Shown in pieces: positions 32,724 to 42,487 of a stretch of DNA of 64,000 nt; position 1 is the first letter of the stretch; every line of letters starts with the position of its first letter. Position numbers and translations under genes: made by a program. This DNA is from Fluviicola sp. (lineage in GTDB: Bacteria > Bacteroidota > Bacteroidia > Flavobacteriales_D > Crocinitomicaceae): contig NZ_JAQSWB010000002.1 of assembly GCF_029266855.1 (NCBI RefSeq), forward strand, positions 434,001 through 498,000, read 5' to 3'. Below the pieces are notes generated by a model. That model had not been told where the DNA came from, made no database searches, and saw nothing but the letters and a program-made list of their open reading frames with translations.

Positions 32724-34925
32724 TTAGCGTTTTGAAATAGTCACTTTGCGAACAGTATGTTCCGTACCATTATCTATTTCCACCAGAATTACTTCCGCTG
32801 CAACAGAAGAAGGGATTGCTAGTTGGAAATGCTGAGCACCAGCTTCGGTAATCCGCGTTTCGCGAGTGATTTCCTTGCCGTCTATCGTTCTCAGTGTCAC
32901 TGTAGCTTCACCAGATACCGAGGTCGTGAAATCAACATTCAGTTCGTCGGTTGCAGGATTCGGATAGAGGTTCACCGAACTATTCTCTCGTGACGACTGC
33001 ACTCCTTTTCCGGATGATGATTTCGGGCAGTTAGCCATTATATCCTTGCAGATCTGCTTCTCACATTTTTGTCCGTTCGGTTTAACTGTCGAAATTGTCA
33101 GACAAACCACATACGCACCGCTTCCTGGAAGTGGAACGCTGAGATTAGGACCTGTTCCTGCGTAAGATCCGTTGATCGTCCAGGTATAGGTTGTCTTGAT
33201 CATACATGCCGGGATGAGCCCCTGAGCGGTAAGGTTCAGGTTACAATTTACGACGTTATAGAGGAAGTTTCCGTTCACCTGTGCACAATTACAACCCGTG
33301 CAGTTCTCCACTCTTACATCTTTGCAAACCTCCTTCTCACAGATCGTTCCATCAGGAAGAATACTCGAAACTTTTACACACACCACGTACACTCCGTTAC
33401 CAGGGAATACGAATGGCATTGTCGGACCATTACCTACAACCACTCCGTTCACAGACCATTCGTAGTGGAAGTTTTGCATGCAGGAATTGCCCTGTGCAAC
33501 AGCGTTGAAATTACCCTGGCACAGATCTACGATAACGTTCATATCGGCTGTTAAACCTTCGCAGTTACAAGGATTGCATTGTACTTCGACATCTTTGCAG
33601 ATTTCCTTTTCACATACCTGTCCGTCGGCTGTAACAGTAGTTACTTTGAGACAAACGGTGTGCATACCATTCGTGGTGAACGGATAGTCGAATGTTTGAC
33701 CTGTTCCTGCCGGAGATCCGTTTACTGACCATTCGTAATTGGTATTACCATAACAACTGGAATTTGTATTGCCTGTGAAATGACCGTTGCAATCAGCATC
33801 CAATGTGTAATTGAAGTCTGCAAGCAGGGATTGACAGTTGCATGGCGGTGGCGGATTATTACCGCATAGCGTAGAAATGTAACCGGAAAGAAGGAATCCT
33901 CCAATCTGATCAATGAACTGCACTTTTGCACGCACTTTCCAGGTTCCCGGTACAGGGCTCACAACTGTATAGTTTACAGATGGTCCTATCCAGTACTGGT
34001 TTGGAGAGCCCATTGTAAACGTCAGTGGAATACTCGGACCGGATGGAGGAACAAGTTCCAGGGAAGTTAGCACATCATCCCAGGCAACTCCGAAATTAGT
34101 TGTGAATGAAGCAATTCCTGCCGGAACATTGAAATCGCGGTCGAATGTTTGTATACCACTCGGATCATTGTAAGTACCTGTCGAATTTATCCAGCAGGCA
34201 TTTGTCAATGCAACCGGAGTTGGCTGCCAATAACCCGGAAAGCTGGCAACACGACGCGTAACCGGTCCGCCGGTACCTGCAGAAATGATCCAGTTCGGAT
34301 CTGTAGCACCCAAGGCAATTGCAGCTCCTGAGTTATCGATTCCCGTGCTGATGTTATATTTCGGACAATGCTTTACTTCTCCTGAAAGAAGGAATCCACC
34401 GACGCTATCAATGAAACGGATAACTACACGGATTTTCCACGTTCCCGGTACGGGGTTCGCAACGGTATAGTTTACTGATGGTCCTACCCAGTATTGGTTT
34501 GGAGATCCAACCGGTACAGTCAGCGGAATACTAGGACCGCTTGGAGGAACCAGTTCGGCAGACAGGAGTACATCATCCCAGGCCATTCCGAAATCAGCAA
34601 GAATGCTGCCGTCTAACGGGCTGACTGTGAATGAACGTTCGAAAGTGTAATCTCCGGGCGTACTTCCGAAAATAGAGCCTGTTTCATCAATCCAGCAGGC
34701 ATTGGTGGTAGGCATCGGAGTAGTTTGCCAGTACGGGGAATAGGTTGCTTCACGGCGAGCAAGCGTGGCACCGTTAGGGCCGGCAGTAATCTGCCACCAG
34801 GAATCAGGACTACCTACAGATACAGGTGCAAAAAAAGCATCCAGTCCTGTGCTGACATTTTGAGCGAATATGTTGTTTACAAATAACAGCAACAACAAAA
34901 GTGAATAGTGAATTTTTGTTTTCAT
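32724..34925 (-). CDS. T9SS-secreted modular protein
   Basis: 733 residues. Signal peptide 1-21 (LLLLFVNNIFAQ). Two similar N-terminal modules (~22-185 and ~187-355) share GSPNQYWVGPSVNYTV, WDDVLLSAELVPPSGPS and FIDSVGGFLLSG. Three Cys-rich PKD-like repeats follow (~365-640) with CNCxxL...YEWSVNG...GMHTVCLKV and C-DV-C ends. The C-terminal ~80 residues (NLYPNPATDELNV ... VRKVTISKR) are a type A T9SS sorting domain. Surface or extracellular; the modules suggest adhesion or matrix functions, which is inference. It has its own terminator. Confidence 0.85.
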   Translation of the reverse strand: MKTKIHYSLLLLLLFVNNIFAQNVSTGLDAFFAPVSVGSPDSWWQITAGPNGATLARREATYSPYWQTTPMPTTNACWIDETGSIFGSTPGDYTFERSFTVSPLDGSILADFGMAWDDVLLSAELVPPSGPSIPLTVPVGSPNQYWVGPSVNYTVANPVPGTWKIRVVIRFIDSVGGFLLSGEVKHCPKYNISTGIDNSGAAIALGATDPNWIISAGTGGPVTRRVASFPGYWQPTPVALTNACWINSTGTYNDPSGIQTFDRDFNVPAGIASFTTNFGVAWDDVLTSLELVPPSGPSIPLTFTMGSPNQYWIGPSVNYTVVSPVPGTWKVRAKVQFIDQIGGFLLSGYISTLCGNNPPPPCNCQSLLADFNYTLDADCNGHFTGNTNSSCYGNTNYEWSVNGSPAGTGQTFDYPFTTNGMHTVCLKVTTVTADGQVCEKEICKDVEVQCNPCNCEGLTADMNVIVDLCQGNFNAVAQGNSCMQNFHYEWSVNGVVVGNGPTMPFVFPGNGVYVVCVKVSSILPDGTICEKEVCKDVRVENCTGCNCAQVNGNFLYNVVNCNLNLTAQGLIPACMIKTTYTWTINGSYAGTGPNLSVPLPGSGAYVVCLTISTVKPNGQKCEKQICKDIMANCPKSSSGKGVQSSRENSSVNLYPNPATDELNVDFTTSVSGEATVTLRTIDGKEITRETRITEAGAQHFQLAIPSSVAAEVILVEIDNGTEHTVRKVTISKR

Positions 34926-35313
34926 GTTATGAAAAATGAATAGGGTTAATAACTTGGTGGTTTTCAGGGAGGAAGACGGCGGATGCGTTCGGGTTACGAA
35001 CTATTGAATAGTGTTTCCATAATAAGATGTGAAAGTGTTCCAGCCAAATTATTGCAATTTGAGATTGAAATAAATAGGCATATCAATAATTGTTGAAAAA
35101 AAATAAAGAGAATGTCCCTATTCATTGAGAAATCAGAAATGAATTTGTTTTGATTTAAACATAAAAGCTTGTTAATGTGTTTTTTAACAGTATTATTTTC
35201 ATTCAATATTCAGCGATTTATCGTTTTTGTTCTCTTCGAAATAGCTAAGATTAGTATATAAGTGAAATGTTTTTTACTTTTGGGTACTTTATCCTGAATC
35301 AGGATCAAGCAAT
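34926..35313. other. AT-rich intergenic region
   Basis: Upstream region of the T9SS gene on the left and of tRNA-Ala on the right. A short frame at 34994-35206 has no support. No convincing promoter was fixed. Around 35293-35305 is a CCTGAATCAGG palindrome. Confidence 0.5.
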
Positions 35314-35387
35314 GGGAAATTAGCTCATCTGGCTAGAGCGCAACGCTGGCAGTGTTGAGGTGATCGGTTCGAGTCCGATATTTTCCA
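35314..35387 (+). tRNA. tRNA-Ala(GGC)
   Basis: 74-nt cloverleaf: acceptor arms GGGAAAT and ATTTTCC (one G-T), anticodon stem CAACG/TGTTG around loop CTGGCAG (anticodon GGC, codon GCC), T-arm ATCGG-TTCGAGT-CCGAT, discriminator A. The usual G3-U70 identity pair of tRNA-Ala is present as G3-T70 in the DNA. Confidence 0.93.
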
Positions 35388-35392
35388 CCTTC

Positions 35393-35433
35393 GCCCTACG
35401 TAGCTCTGCAAGAGCGAAGTAGGGCTTTTTTTA
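35393..35433 (+). terminator. terminator after tRNA-Ala
   Basis: GCCCTAC (35393-35399) pairs with GTAGGGC (35419-35425), with an inner GCTC/GAGC stem, followed by seven T. Part of the structure is the repeat unit described at 35400. Confidence 0.75.
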
Positions 35434-35574
35434 TCTAAACTCGTCTCGAAACGATTCCACAATGGGCTTCGGTGGACTCGGTCCACCATTCTTCTACAGA
35501 AGTGTAGCTCTGCAAGAGTGAAGTAGGGCTTTTTTTATCTAAACTCGTCTCGAAACGATTCCACAATGGGCTTC
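35400..35574 (+). repeat. two direct copies of a 71-bp unit (period 104 bp)
   Basis: GTAGCTCTGCAAGAG...ATGGGCTTC at 35400-35470 and 35504-35574, with a C/T difference in the 16th base. The spacer contains GTGGACTCGGTCCAC, which recurs after the second unit (35608-35622). Non-coding; the first copy holds the terminator of tRNA-Ala. Confidence 0.85.
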
Positions 35575-35699
35575 CGTGCTTACGCTGAAGCTTCAGCACA
35601 AGCGTAGTGGACTCGGTCCACAAAACCTTTCCTTCAACCGTTTTTTGACCCCATATTTTTCACTATCTTAAGTAGAGAACAACAAAATAATTATCACTA

Positions 35700-35936
35700 A
35701 TGCAATACGTTTACCTACTCAAATGCTCTGATGGAACAACTTATACAGGTTGCACTCAAAATATCGAAGAACGATTAAAAAGACATAATAAAGGCGAGAT
35801 CCATTATACTTCAACCCGGCTTCCACTAGAACTAATCACTTATATCGCATTCACTGATAAATACAAAGCATTTCATTTTGAGAAATATTTAAAATCTGGT
35901 TCTGGAAAGGCATTTTTGAATAAGCGTTTTTTATGA
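35700..35936 (+). CDS. small GIY-YIG nuclease family protein
   Basis: 78 residues, single domain: QYVYLLKCSDGTTYTG (GIY-YIG region VYLL/YTG), the Arg/His helix ERLKRHNKGE, PLELITYIAF, and FHFEKYLKSGSGKAFLNK with the expected Glu. It is about as similar to the GIY-YIG protein at 25667 as such domains usually are, not a recent copy. The gene again stands next to a tRNA (tRNA-Ala, 312 bp upstream), here separated by the 71-bp repeats. DNA cleavage is inferred from the family; substrate unknown. Confidence 0.85.
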   Translation: MQYVYLLKCSDGTTYTGCTQNIEERLKRHNKGEIHYTSTRLPLELITYIAFTDKYKAFHFEKYLKSGSGKAFLNKRFL

Positions 35937-36320
35937 TTCTTGATTTCATTAAGTTGCTTAACCTTCAAACTGATTCGATCCCTTTGCACGAGAGGTGTTG
36001 TATTTAGATTTTTTGATAGTACCGAATCTTAATTATTACTAGCCAACATCATCGTTCGGGCTTTCTTTTTGATCAAACTGACGATGTCCTGATAGTCGGG
36101 ATTCGACTAAGTTGATTGCAAATATTTCAGCTAAGTGTCAAGTTTTCAAAGTGTGAAAGAAGCATAAAACATTCCTGAAAGATTTGTTAGGACATAATTA
36201 AGACCTACCTTATAACTAACCAAAGGGATTAAAATAGTTTATAGCGAGCTATTTTCTTGGGGTCCTGAAACCAAAACAACTAAATAGACAGAATTAGTTT
36301 TAATTTAAAAGTTTAGTGTT
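35937..36320. other. intergenic region, nothing recognised
   Basis: 384 bp before the AraC-type regulator. Contains TTCGATCCC at ~35975, a T-arm-like word like those at 30680, 30937 and 32626, but no gene. A promoter for 36321 is probably in the AT-rich last 80 bp; no box fits well. Confidence 0.45.
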
Positions 36321-36878
36321 TTGAAATTATTTATAAAGTATATGGTCAGTCTTCGTTGTAAGATGGTCGTGAAGGAAGAATTAGAAAGTTTGGGTTTACA
36401 ACTCGCAAGAGTTGATTTAGGAGTCGTTGAACTCCGGGATAAAATTCCCGAGGAAGTAATTGAAAAATTACGCAAAAATCTAACAAGGTGCGGATTGGAA
36501 TTACTTGATGACCGGACAAGTATCCTGATTGAACAAATCAAAGGTGTTATTATTGAAATGATCCATTACTCTGATGAATCTCCTAAAATGAATTATTCGG
36601 ATTATATCAGCGAAAAATTGAAGTACGATTATACGTATCTATCGAATTTGTTTTCCAAAGTAAAGGGGATGACGATTCAGCAGTTCATTATTATGAACAA
36701 GGTTGAGCGTGTAAAAGAACTCCTGATGTACGACGAATTGAATTTGACGGAAATTTCCTATAAACTCAATTACAGCAGTGTAGCGCATATGTCCAATCAA
36801 TTCAAAAAAGTCACGGGACTCTCGCCTTCAAGTTATAAGCAGTCGAATGTAAAGAGAACCAGCCTGGAAAATTTTTGA
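36321..36878 (+). CDS. AraC-family regulator with a short RCKMVV-type N-domain
   Basis: 185 residues. Residues 1-~60 (MKLFIKYMVSLRCKMVVKEE ...) resemble a ferredoxin-fold/HMA-like N-domain with a single Cys in RCKMVV; homologues known to me often have C-x2-C there. The C-terminal ~100 residues are an AraC DNA-binding domain: LKYDYTYLSNLFSKVKGMTI and LTEISYKLNYSSVAHMSNQFKKVTGLSPSSYK. It lacks the usual large sensor domain. Such proteins are common in Bacteroidota and are thought to respond to small molecules or metals; the effector is unknown. Confidence 0.8.
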   Translation: MKLFIKYMVSLRCKMVVKEELESLGLQLARVDLGVVELRDKIPEEVIEKLRKNLTRCGLELLDDRTSILIEQIKGVIIEMIHYSDESPKMNYSDYISEKLKYDYTYLSNLFSKVKGMTIQQFIIMNKVERVKELLMYDELNLTEISYKLNYSSVAHMSNQFKKVTGLSPSSYKQSNVKRTSLENF

Positions 36879-37029
36879 TAGTATATATTCACTATTCATA
36901 CAATCAAAGTTGATTGTAATGTAGGAAATGTGTAAATCGTTTATGGAGAATTGTATATTTTTCAATTCTCCATTCCATATCTTAGGATTTATTGAAAGTT
37001 GAATAACAAACAAGTTAATTCATGCTGGA

Positions 37030-37455
37030 ATGAAAGCTTCATCGGGTCTCTTAAAAATTTTCGATATGGAAAATTATAAAAAGGATTTTATCCATTTCGA
37101 GCAAGTAATTAATCCTACCGTTAAAACCGAACTTTTACTTGGAAGATCTTACCAATTCGATTTGGGTTACAGAAGAGTAAATGAGAGGGGGAAAGATTTC
37201 ATGATGAAATTCAGAATCTTAGTCCCAAAAAGCAGGGATGAAGCTGTAGTAATAATTCATGGTTACAAATTTTCAGTTCACAATACATTCGTCATAAATC
37301 AGAACCTTGAAAAAGTGGCTGATTTTTTCACCTTTCTTGTCCTTAAATCTTTGAAACAAGTTAATAAATCACTTCCCGAAGGGAAAATTGAACTCCCACC
37401 ACATAAATCACTTTTAAAGGCTATTCTTTTAATGCTCATTTCCAGGTCTAATTGA
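37030..37455 (+). CDS. hypothetical protein
   Basis: Up to 141 residues from ATG 37030, or 129 from the in-frame ATG at 37066 (MENYKKDFIHFEQ), which may be the real start. Basic protein, no signal peptide; QFDLGYRRVNERGKDFMMKF and VVIIHGYKFSVHNTFVINQN suggest two beta-strand pairs. No family recognised. Composition is normal for a gene and it stands alone between the AraC regulator and a T9SS protein. Confidence 0.5.
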   Translation: MKASSGLLKIFDMENYKKDFIHFEQVINPTVKTELLLGRSYQFDLGYRRVNERGKDFMMKFRILVPKSRDEAVVIIHGYKFSVHNTFVINQNLEKVADFFTFLVLKSLKQVNKSLPEGKIELPPHKSLLKAILLMLISRSN

Positions 37456-37569
37456 TCCTGGTAATTCTTCGTCCGACAGAAAAACTTTAACTAGTCTGTA
37501 TAGGACAGGCAACCTTTGACCATCTTGAATTGTATATATGTCACAAGACATTAAAACAAAACAAATACA

Positions 37570-38877
37570 ATGAAAACTATTCGAATTAATATACTCCTGT
37601 TGTTACTGATCCTGGCAGGGAACTCTTTTGGTCAGCTGACTTATTTGGGAACACCTGCTCAAAAATTAACTTATACTACCAACGCACTTATAAAATTAAA
37701 GCAAGACACCCTCTATGTGCCGACCGAAAACGGCTTGTTCAAAAAATCGGTCATGTCTACCGATACACTCTGGATTCCCGCGGGATTTCAAGGAATGAAA
37801 ATAAATGATTTTGTATTGATCGGACCGGACTCGATTATTTGCGTTGTTGATAGTACGGAAGGAAATACGGTATTTAAATCAATCAATAACGGGATGTCCT
37901 TTTCGAATGTCACAAATGGTTTTGGCGGTACGGGAATTGATTTTCTGCAAGGAACCAGAATTGATGTGAATCCGGAGAACCATCATGAAATTATCGCAAT
38001 GACCGGATCATGCGTTGCCCGTTCTACTGATTTTTGTGCGAGCTGGACACCGATTTATCTGGATTGGGGATATTCGCTCTACCAGCCTTGTGTGCTCCGC
38101 TATCACCCCTTGAACAGCGCCCGGATGTATTCCGGAGGTGAGCTTTCACTTTTTGACTCTTATTTGGCATACTCCTTTGATTCGGGAACAAACTGGACAA
38201 TGTCGGCTGTGGAATCCAATAATGCTGTAAATGGTATTGCCTTCCATCCGACAAGCGCTGATACTATTTTTATAGGAAAAGAGGGCAAGATAACCCGCTC
38301 TGCTGACGGAGGTGTTACCTGGTCGGATGTGTTTCCAACTCCCAACTATGAATACATTTATGCGATTGTTTACGATGAAAACAATTCTAACATCCTGTAT
38401 GCGGCAGGTGCGGTAAACGGAGTTAATGATATCGTCCGGATTTTCAGAAGTCTTGATGGCGGCACAAGCTGGGCGGAATGGGTAACACAATCCTTCCCCA
38501 ACAGTGATAAACAGGTAATAAGCATGGTGATGTACAACACTGTTTTATGTCTGCTTACCCGTGATCATAATGCGAATTTAACGGGTGTATATAAACTGGA
38601 TCCTTCTACCGCATCTGTTCCTGAAATAGCAAATAATAAAATCAGCATTTTCCCCAATCCATTTTCTTCGGAGACAACTTTGCATACCGACAAACCCTTA
38701 AAGAATGCAACTCTCACAATAGAGAATTCTTTCGGTCAGACAGTGAAACGATTAAAACATATTTCCGGAGAATCAGTTACTCTTTCCCGCGTCAATCTCC
38801 CGAACGGCATGTATGTTATCCGCCTGAGAGAAGGAAACGAAGTCTATACGGGAAAATTAATAATCACCGACAACTGA
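37570..38877 (+). CDS. T9SS-secreted beta-propeller (BNR/sortilin-like) protein
   Basis: 435 residues with a signal peptide (LLLLLILAGNSFGQ). Repeated SxDGGxxW Asp-box motifs (SADGGVTWSDVFP, SLDGGTSWAEW, SFDSGTNWTMS, SINNGMSFSNV) mark a BNR/sialidase- or sortilin-like beta-propeller. The last ~80 residues (ISIFPNPFSSETTLHT ... GMYVIRLREG) are a T9SS type A sorting domain. Secreted or surface attached; substrate unknown. A good terminator follows at 38937. Confidence 0.85.
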   Translation: MKTIRINILLLLLILAGNSFGQLTYLGTPAQKLTYTTNALIKLKQDTLYVPTENGLFKKSVMSTDTLWIPAGFQGMKINDFVLIGPDSIICVVDSTEGNTVFKSINNGMSFSNVTNGFGGTGIDFLQGTRIDVNPENHHEIIAMTGSCVARSTDFCASWTPIYLDWGYSLYQPCVLRYHPLNSARMYSGGELSLFDSYLAYSFDSGTNWTMSAVESNNAVNGIAFHPTSADTIFIGKEGKITRSADGGVTWSDVFPTPNYEYIYAIVYDENNSNILYAAGAVNGVNDIVRIFRSLDGGTSWAEWVTQSFPNSDKQVISMVMYNTVLCLLTRDHNANLTGVYKLDPSTASVPEIANNKISIFPNPFSSETTLHTDKPLKNATLTIENSFGQTVKRLKHISGESVTLSRVNLPNGMYVIRLREGNEVYTGKLIITDN

Positions 38878-38936
38878 TTTCGATATAGTCATTTTTAAAC
38901 TTGGCTTTTAGATTAACAAAGCAATCCTAAAAAGGG

Positions 38937-38972
38937 AAGACCGTTTTACGAAAGTTTAACGGTCTTTTTTTT
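38937..38972 (+). terminator. intrinsic terminator
   Basis: Perfect arms AAGACCGTT (38937-38945) and AACGGTCTT (38958-38966) followed by T residues. Confidence 0.88.
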
Positions 38973-39084
38973 GATTAACCTGTGATTTTCATAAGCTATT
39001 TCTGAAATTGTATAACAATTATTGCAAGGAAGGTGACTAATTTTTATTCCTAAAGAATTGTCAACTGCTTAAAAATAATTGGAT

Positions 39085-40365
39085 ATGAAACAGATTATTT
39101 TCTTTTTGGGCTTACTCATATTCCCAATATCAGCCCTTACACAAACAAAAAAACAAGTACAGGAAGATACTTTGCCTGCTCCGTTTGCTACTAAATCCAC
39201 AAGGAATTTATGTAAAGTGATCGGCTGGGGAGATCAAAAGCCTGTTGCGCCAAGTGGTTTTGTGGTTGAGAAATTCGCCGAGGGATTTGATAATCCGCGC
39301 TGGATGTATGTGACGCCTAACGGTGATGTTCTGGTTGCCGAATCAAATACCAACCTTTCTGTTGTGGAACAAGTGGGAGGGGCCATAATCGGTGCGGGCC
39401 AATCAAATACCTTACGCCGGAGCGCAGACCGGATCACTTTGTTGCGTGATACGAATAAGGACGGAATTCCCGACCTGAAAGATACTTTGCTCACAGGATT
39501 GAACCAGCCTTTCGGTATGCTGGTTATCGGGAACTGGCTATATGTTGCAAACACCGATGCCCTGGTTCGTTTTCCTTACAAAGCCGGACAAACTGAAATC
39601 ACAGCCAAGGCTGAAAAAATTGCGGACATTCCTGCCAATGACAAGAATCAGCACTGGACCCGGAATATTATTGCGAATGAAGACAATACCAGAATTTATA
39701 TTGCTGTAGGTTCGGGAAGTAACATTGCCGAAGGCGGGATTGATAAAGAATTATTGCGTGCTAATATCCTGGAAGTGAATTTAGACGGTTCGGACCTGAA
39801 AGTTTATGCTTCCGGACTGAGAAATCCGGTTGGAATGGGTTGGGCTCCGGGTACCAAAACACTTTGGACGGTGGTCAATGAGCGCGATGAACTGGGAGAT
39901 GAACTCGTTCCTGATTACCTCACAAGTGTTCAAAGAGGCGGATTTTACGGGTGGCCTTATTGCTATTTTGGTCAGCATATGGATCCGCGTGTGAAAGAAA
40001 CACAGCCCGAATTGGTAAAGAAAACAATTGTGCCCGATGTGAACTTAGGTGCTCATACGGCATCCTTAGGCTTGGCTTTTTATACCGGAACTGCATTTCC
40101 TAAAAAATACCAGGGTGGTGTGTTTATTTCTCAGCATGGTTCATGGAACCGTTCGGTGTTATCCGGGTATAAAGTTGTTTTTGTTCCTTTTGCAAAAGGG
40201 AAGCCTTCAGGTAAACCGGAAGATTTTTTAACCGGGTACATTGCCGACCTCGAAAAGGATGAAGTGCGCGGAAGACCTGTGGGGCTGACGTTATTGCCCG
40301 ATGGTTCACTTTTGGTCGCGGACGATGTGACAAACACCATTTGGAGAGTTCGTGCCGGTAAGTAA
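39085..40365 (+). CDS. PQQ-type glucose/sorbosone dehydrogenase family protein
   Basis: Periplasmic six-bladed propeller dehydrogenase of the sorbosone/soluble-glucose-dehydrogenase family, which uses PQQ to oxidise sugars or aldoses. From ATG 39085 (426 residues) it has a signal peptide (FFLGLLIFPISALTQ). Typical segments: FAEGFDNPRWMYVTPNGDVLVAESNT, split by eye into strand pairs, NQHWTRNIIANEDNTRIYIAVGSGSN, ASGLRNPVGMGWAPG and YGWPYCYFGQHMDPR. A TTG two codons upstream is less likely as start. The TonB-dependent receptor gene begins 10 bp downstream, so the two form an operon. Substrate unknown. Confidence 0.85.
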   Translation: MKQIIFFLGLLIFPISALTQTKKQVQEDTLPAPFATKSTRNLCKVIGWGDQKPVAPSGFVVEKFAEGFDNPRWMYVTPNGDVLVAESNTNLSVVEQVGGAIIGAGQSNTLRRSADRITLLRDTNKDGIPDLKDTLLTGLNQPFGMLVIGNWLYVANTDALVRFPYKAGQTEITAKAEKIADIPANDKNQHWTRNIIANEDNTRIYIAVGSGSNIAEGGIDKELLRANILEVNLDGSDLKVYASGLRNPVGMGWAPGTKTLWTVVNERDELGDELVPDYLTSVQRGGFYGWPYCYFGQHMDPRVKETQPELVKKTIVPDVNLGAHTASLGLAFYTGTAFPKKYQGGVFISQHGSWNRSVLSGYKVVFVPFAKGKPSGKPEDFLTGYIADLEKDEVRGRPVGLTLLPDGSLLVADDVTNTIWRVRAGK

Positions 40366-40374
40366 TAACAACGT

Positions 40375-42429
40375 ATGAAAAAGGCAGGCGTCTTAGTTTT
40401 TATTGCAATGAGTTGTGCTTGCATGGGGCATGCACAGAATGACTCTATCCGAACCCTGGGAGAAGTGACTGTAAATGCTTATCCTTCCAAACCCCTTCTT
40501 TTGCATTCTGCATCCAGCGTGTCAATTATCGGGCAAGAGCAGATTCGTGATTATACCAATCAATCACTGGTACCGGTGATGAACTCAGTTCCCGGCGTCC
40601 GTATGGAAGAACGTTCTCCGGGCAGTTACCGTCTATCCATCCGGGGTAGTTTATTGCGGTCGCCGTTCGGGATTAGGAACGTTAAGATCTATTTGGATGA
40701 ATTTCCTTTGACAGATGCGGGAGGTAATACCTATTTAAACCTAATCAACGCAGGCAGTATCCATGCTATTCAAATCATCAAAGGACCTGATGGCAGCATG
40801 TTCGGAGCAAATACAGGCGGCGTGATTCTTCTCGATCCGGAAAATAGATCAGATTCAGCGATAGCAGGTGTTTCCATCAAAACGGGCTCATACGGTTTGT
40901 TTGACGAGCAGCTAAGTTTTGATAAAAAGTGGAAACGTTATTCTTTAAGTATCGATCAGTCGTATCAGCGCTCAGATGGTTACCGGGAAAACAGTGCCTT
41001 ACAACGAAATTACCTTCATGCTATACAAAAATGGAACTATAAAAAAGGGAGCGTGAAGTTATTGCTTTTAGGGTCACATCTTCATTATGAAACACCGGGC
41101 GGACTTACCTTATTACAAGCAGAAGCAAATCCCCGGCAAGCGAGATTGGCAACTGCAACTTTACCGGGAGCATCAGAACAAAAGGCCGGTATTTACAACA
41201 CCACGGCTTATGCCGGAATTTCCAATGAATTTCATTTTTCACCCATTTTTAAACACGTACTTACCTTGTTTGGCAGCTATACCGATTTCAAAAATCCCTT
41301 CATTACCAATTATGAAACACGGAAAGAACAATCTTCGGGTGTTCGTACTTATTTTGAATTGGGAAAAAAATGGACTATCCTGGATTGGAAATGGGATTTG
41401 GGAGTTGAATGGCAGCAAACCAAAAGCCGGATTGCCAATTATGACAATAATTCGGGGAGTAAAGGAGAACTGCAGGCATCCGATAATCTGAAAGTGACCC
41501 AAAATTTCATATTTACTCAGTTTTCCCTATTAATTAATAAGCGGCTGGGGTTGGAAGCTGCACTTAGTTTGAATCAATATTTCTACCATTTTAAGAATAC
41601 CTTTCCTGATCCACAGGAGGCGTTTACAAGAAGAGAATTAACTCCACAGTTCATGCCGCGTGCCGGGATCTCCTATCGCATTATCCGTCAGCTAGTTTGG
41701 CGGGCATCGGTCAGTAAAGGATATTCTCCGCCAACTTTAGCAGAAATCCGTCCATCAAACAACACGATCTACAGCGACCTGCAATCCGAATCAGGTTGGA
41801 ATTATGAAACGGGTTTTCGTTTTAAGTCATTGAATCATCGCTGGTATGGGGATGTGGCGGTGTTTAGATTTGATTTGCAGCAGGCAATTGTGAGAAGGGT
41901 AGATGACAATGGAGTTGAATATTTTGTGAATGCAGGTGGTACAAATCAAACCGGACTGGAACTTCAATTGTCCGGAGAACTTGTCCGTCACCAGACACAA
42001 GGTTTCATACGTGGGTTGGATGTTCAAAACAGTTTTACGTATTCTGATTTTACATTTACCAATTATTCCATTGATGCCATCTCGTACTCAGGAAACAAAC
42101 TAACCGGCGTTCCGAAGTTTGTAAATGTCACCAGCCTGAAACTCTTTTTTCCTTTAGGCTTCAGTTTATTCTTTTCGGATAACTACACCGACAAAATACC
42201 GCTGAATGATGGTAATTCTGCTTATGCTTCGTCATATCACTTATTCTGCTCAAAACTGAATTGGGAGTACAGACTTAAAAACAACATTCGTTTTCAGGTA
42301 TTCGCCGGGGTGGAAAACATCCTGGATGTGTTTTACAGTTTAGGAAATGATTTGAATGCAGCAGGAGGAAGGTACTACAATCCGGCGCCGGGAAGGACTT
42401 ATTATTTTGGGATCCAGTTAAGGATTTGA
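40375..42429 (+). CDS. TonB-dependent outer-membrane receptor
   Basis: 684 residues. Signal peptide (residues ~1-20, ending GHAQ), TonB box/plug region with GEVTVNAY, SASSVSIIGQEQIRDYTN, MNSVPGVRMEERSPGSYRLS and NVKIYLDEFPLTDAGG, then a ~22-strand barrel ending in aromatic-rich GRTYYFGIQLRI. Imports a ligand across the outer membrane with TonB energy. Directly follows the PQQ-type dehydrogenase gene; PQQ itself or the sugar product are candidate ligands (E. coli PqqU is a TonB-dependent PQQ importer), but this is inference. There is no SusD partner, so it is not a typical SusCD system. Confidence 0.9.
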   Translation: MKKAGVLVFIAMSCACMGHAQNDSIRTLGEVTVNAYPSKPLLLHSASSVSIIGQEQIRDYTNQSLVPVMNSVPGVRMEERSPGSYRLSIRGSLLRSPFGIRNVKIYLDEFPLTDAGGNTYLNLINAGSIHAIQIIKGPDGSMFGANTGGVILLDPENRSDSAIAGVSIKTGSYGLFDEQLSFDKKWKRYSLSIDQSYQRSDGYRENSALQRNYLHAIQKWNYKKGSVKLLLLGSHLHYETPGGLTLLQAEANPRQARLATATLPGASEQKAGIYNTTAYAGISNEFHFSPIFKHVLTLFGSYTDFKNPFITNYETRKEQSSGVRTYFELGKKWTILDWKWDLGVEWQQTKSRIANYDNNSGSKGELQASDNLKVTQNFIFTQFSLLINKRLGLEAALSLNQYFYHFKNTFPDPQEAFTRRELTPQFMPRAGISYRIIRQLVWRASVSKGYSPPTLAEIRPSNNTIYSDLQSESGWNYETGFRFKSLNHRWYGDVAVFRFDLQQAIVRRVDDNGVEYFVNAGGTNQTGLELQLSGELVRHQTQGFIRGLDVQNSFTYSDFTFTNYSIDAISYSGNKLTGVPKFVNVTSLKLFFPLGFSLFFSDNYTDKIPLNDGNSAYASSYHLFCSKLNWEYRLKNNIRFQVFAGVENILDVFYSLGNDLNAAGGRYYNPAPGRTYYFGIQLRI

Positions 42430-42487
42430 GTTTTCGTTTTTTCGAATTATTACGTACTATTGAACTGTCAAAACAAGTCTTCATTTT

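Noticed and set aside
34994-35206. 70-residue minus-strand frame
   Set aside because: AT-rich noise between the T9SS gene and tRNA-Ala, no supporting signal.
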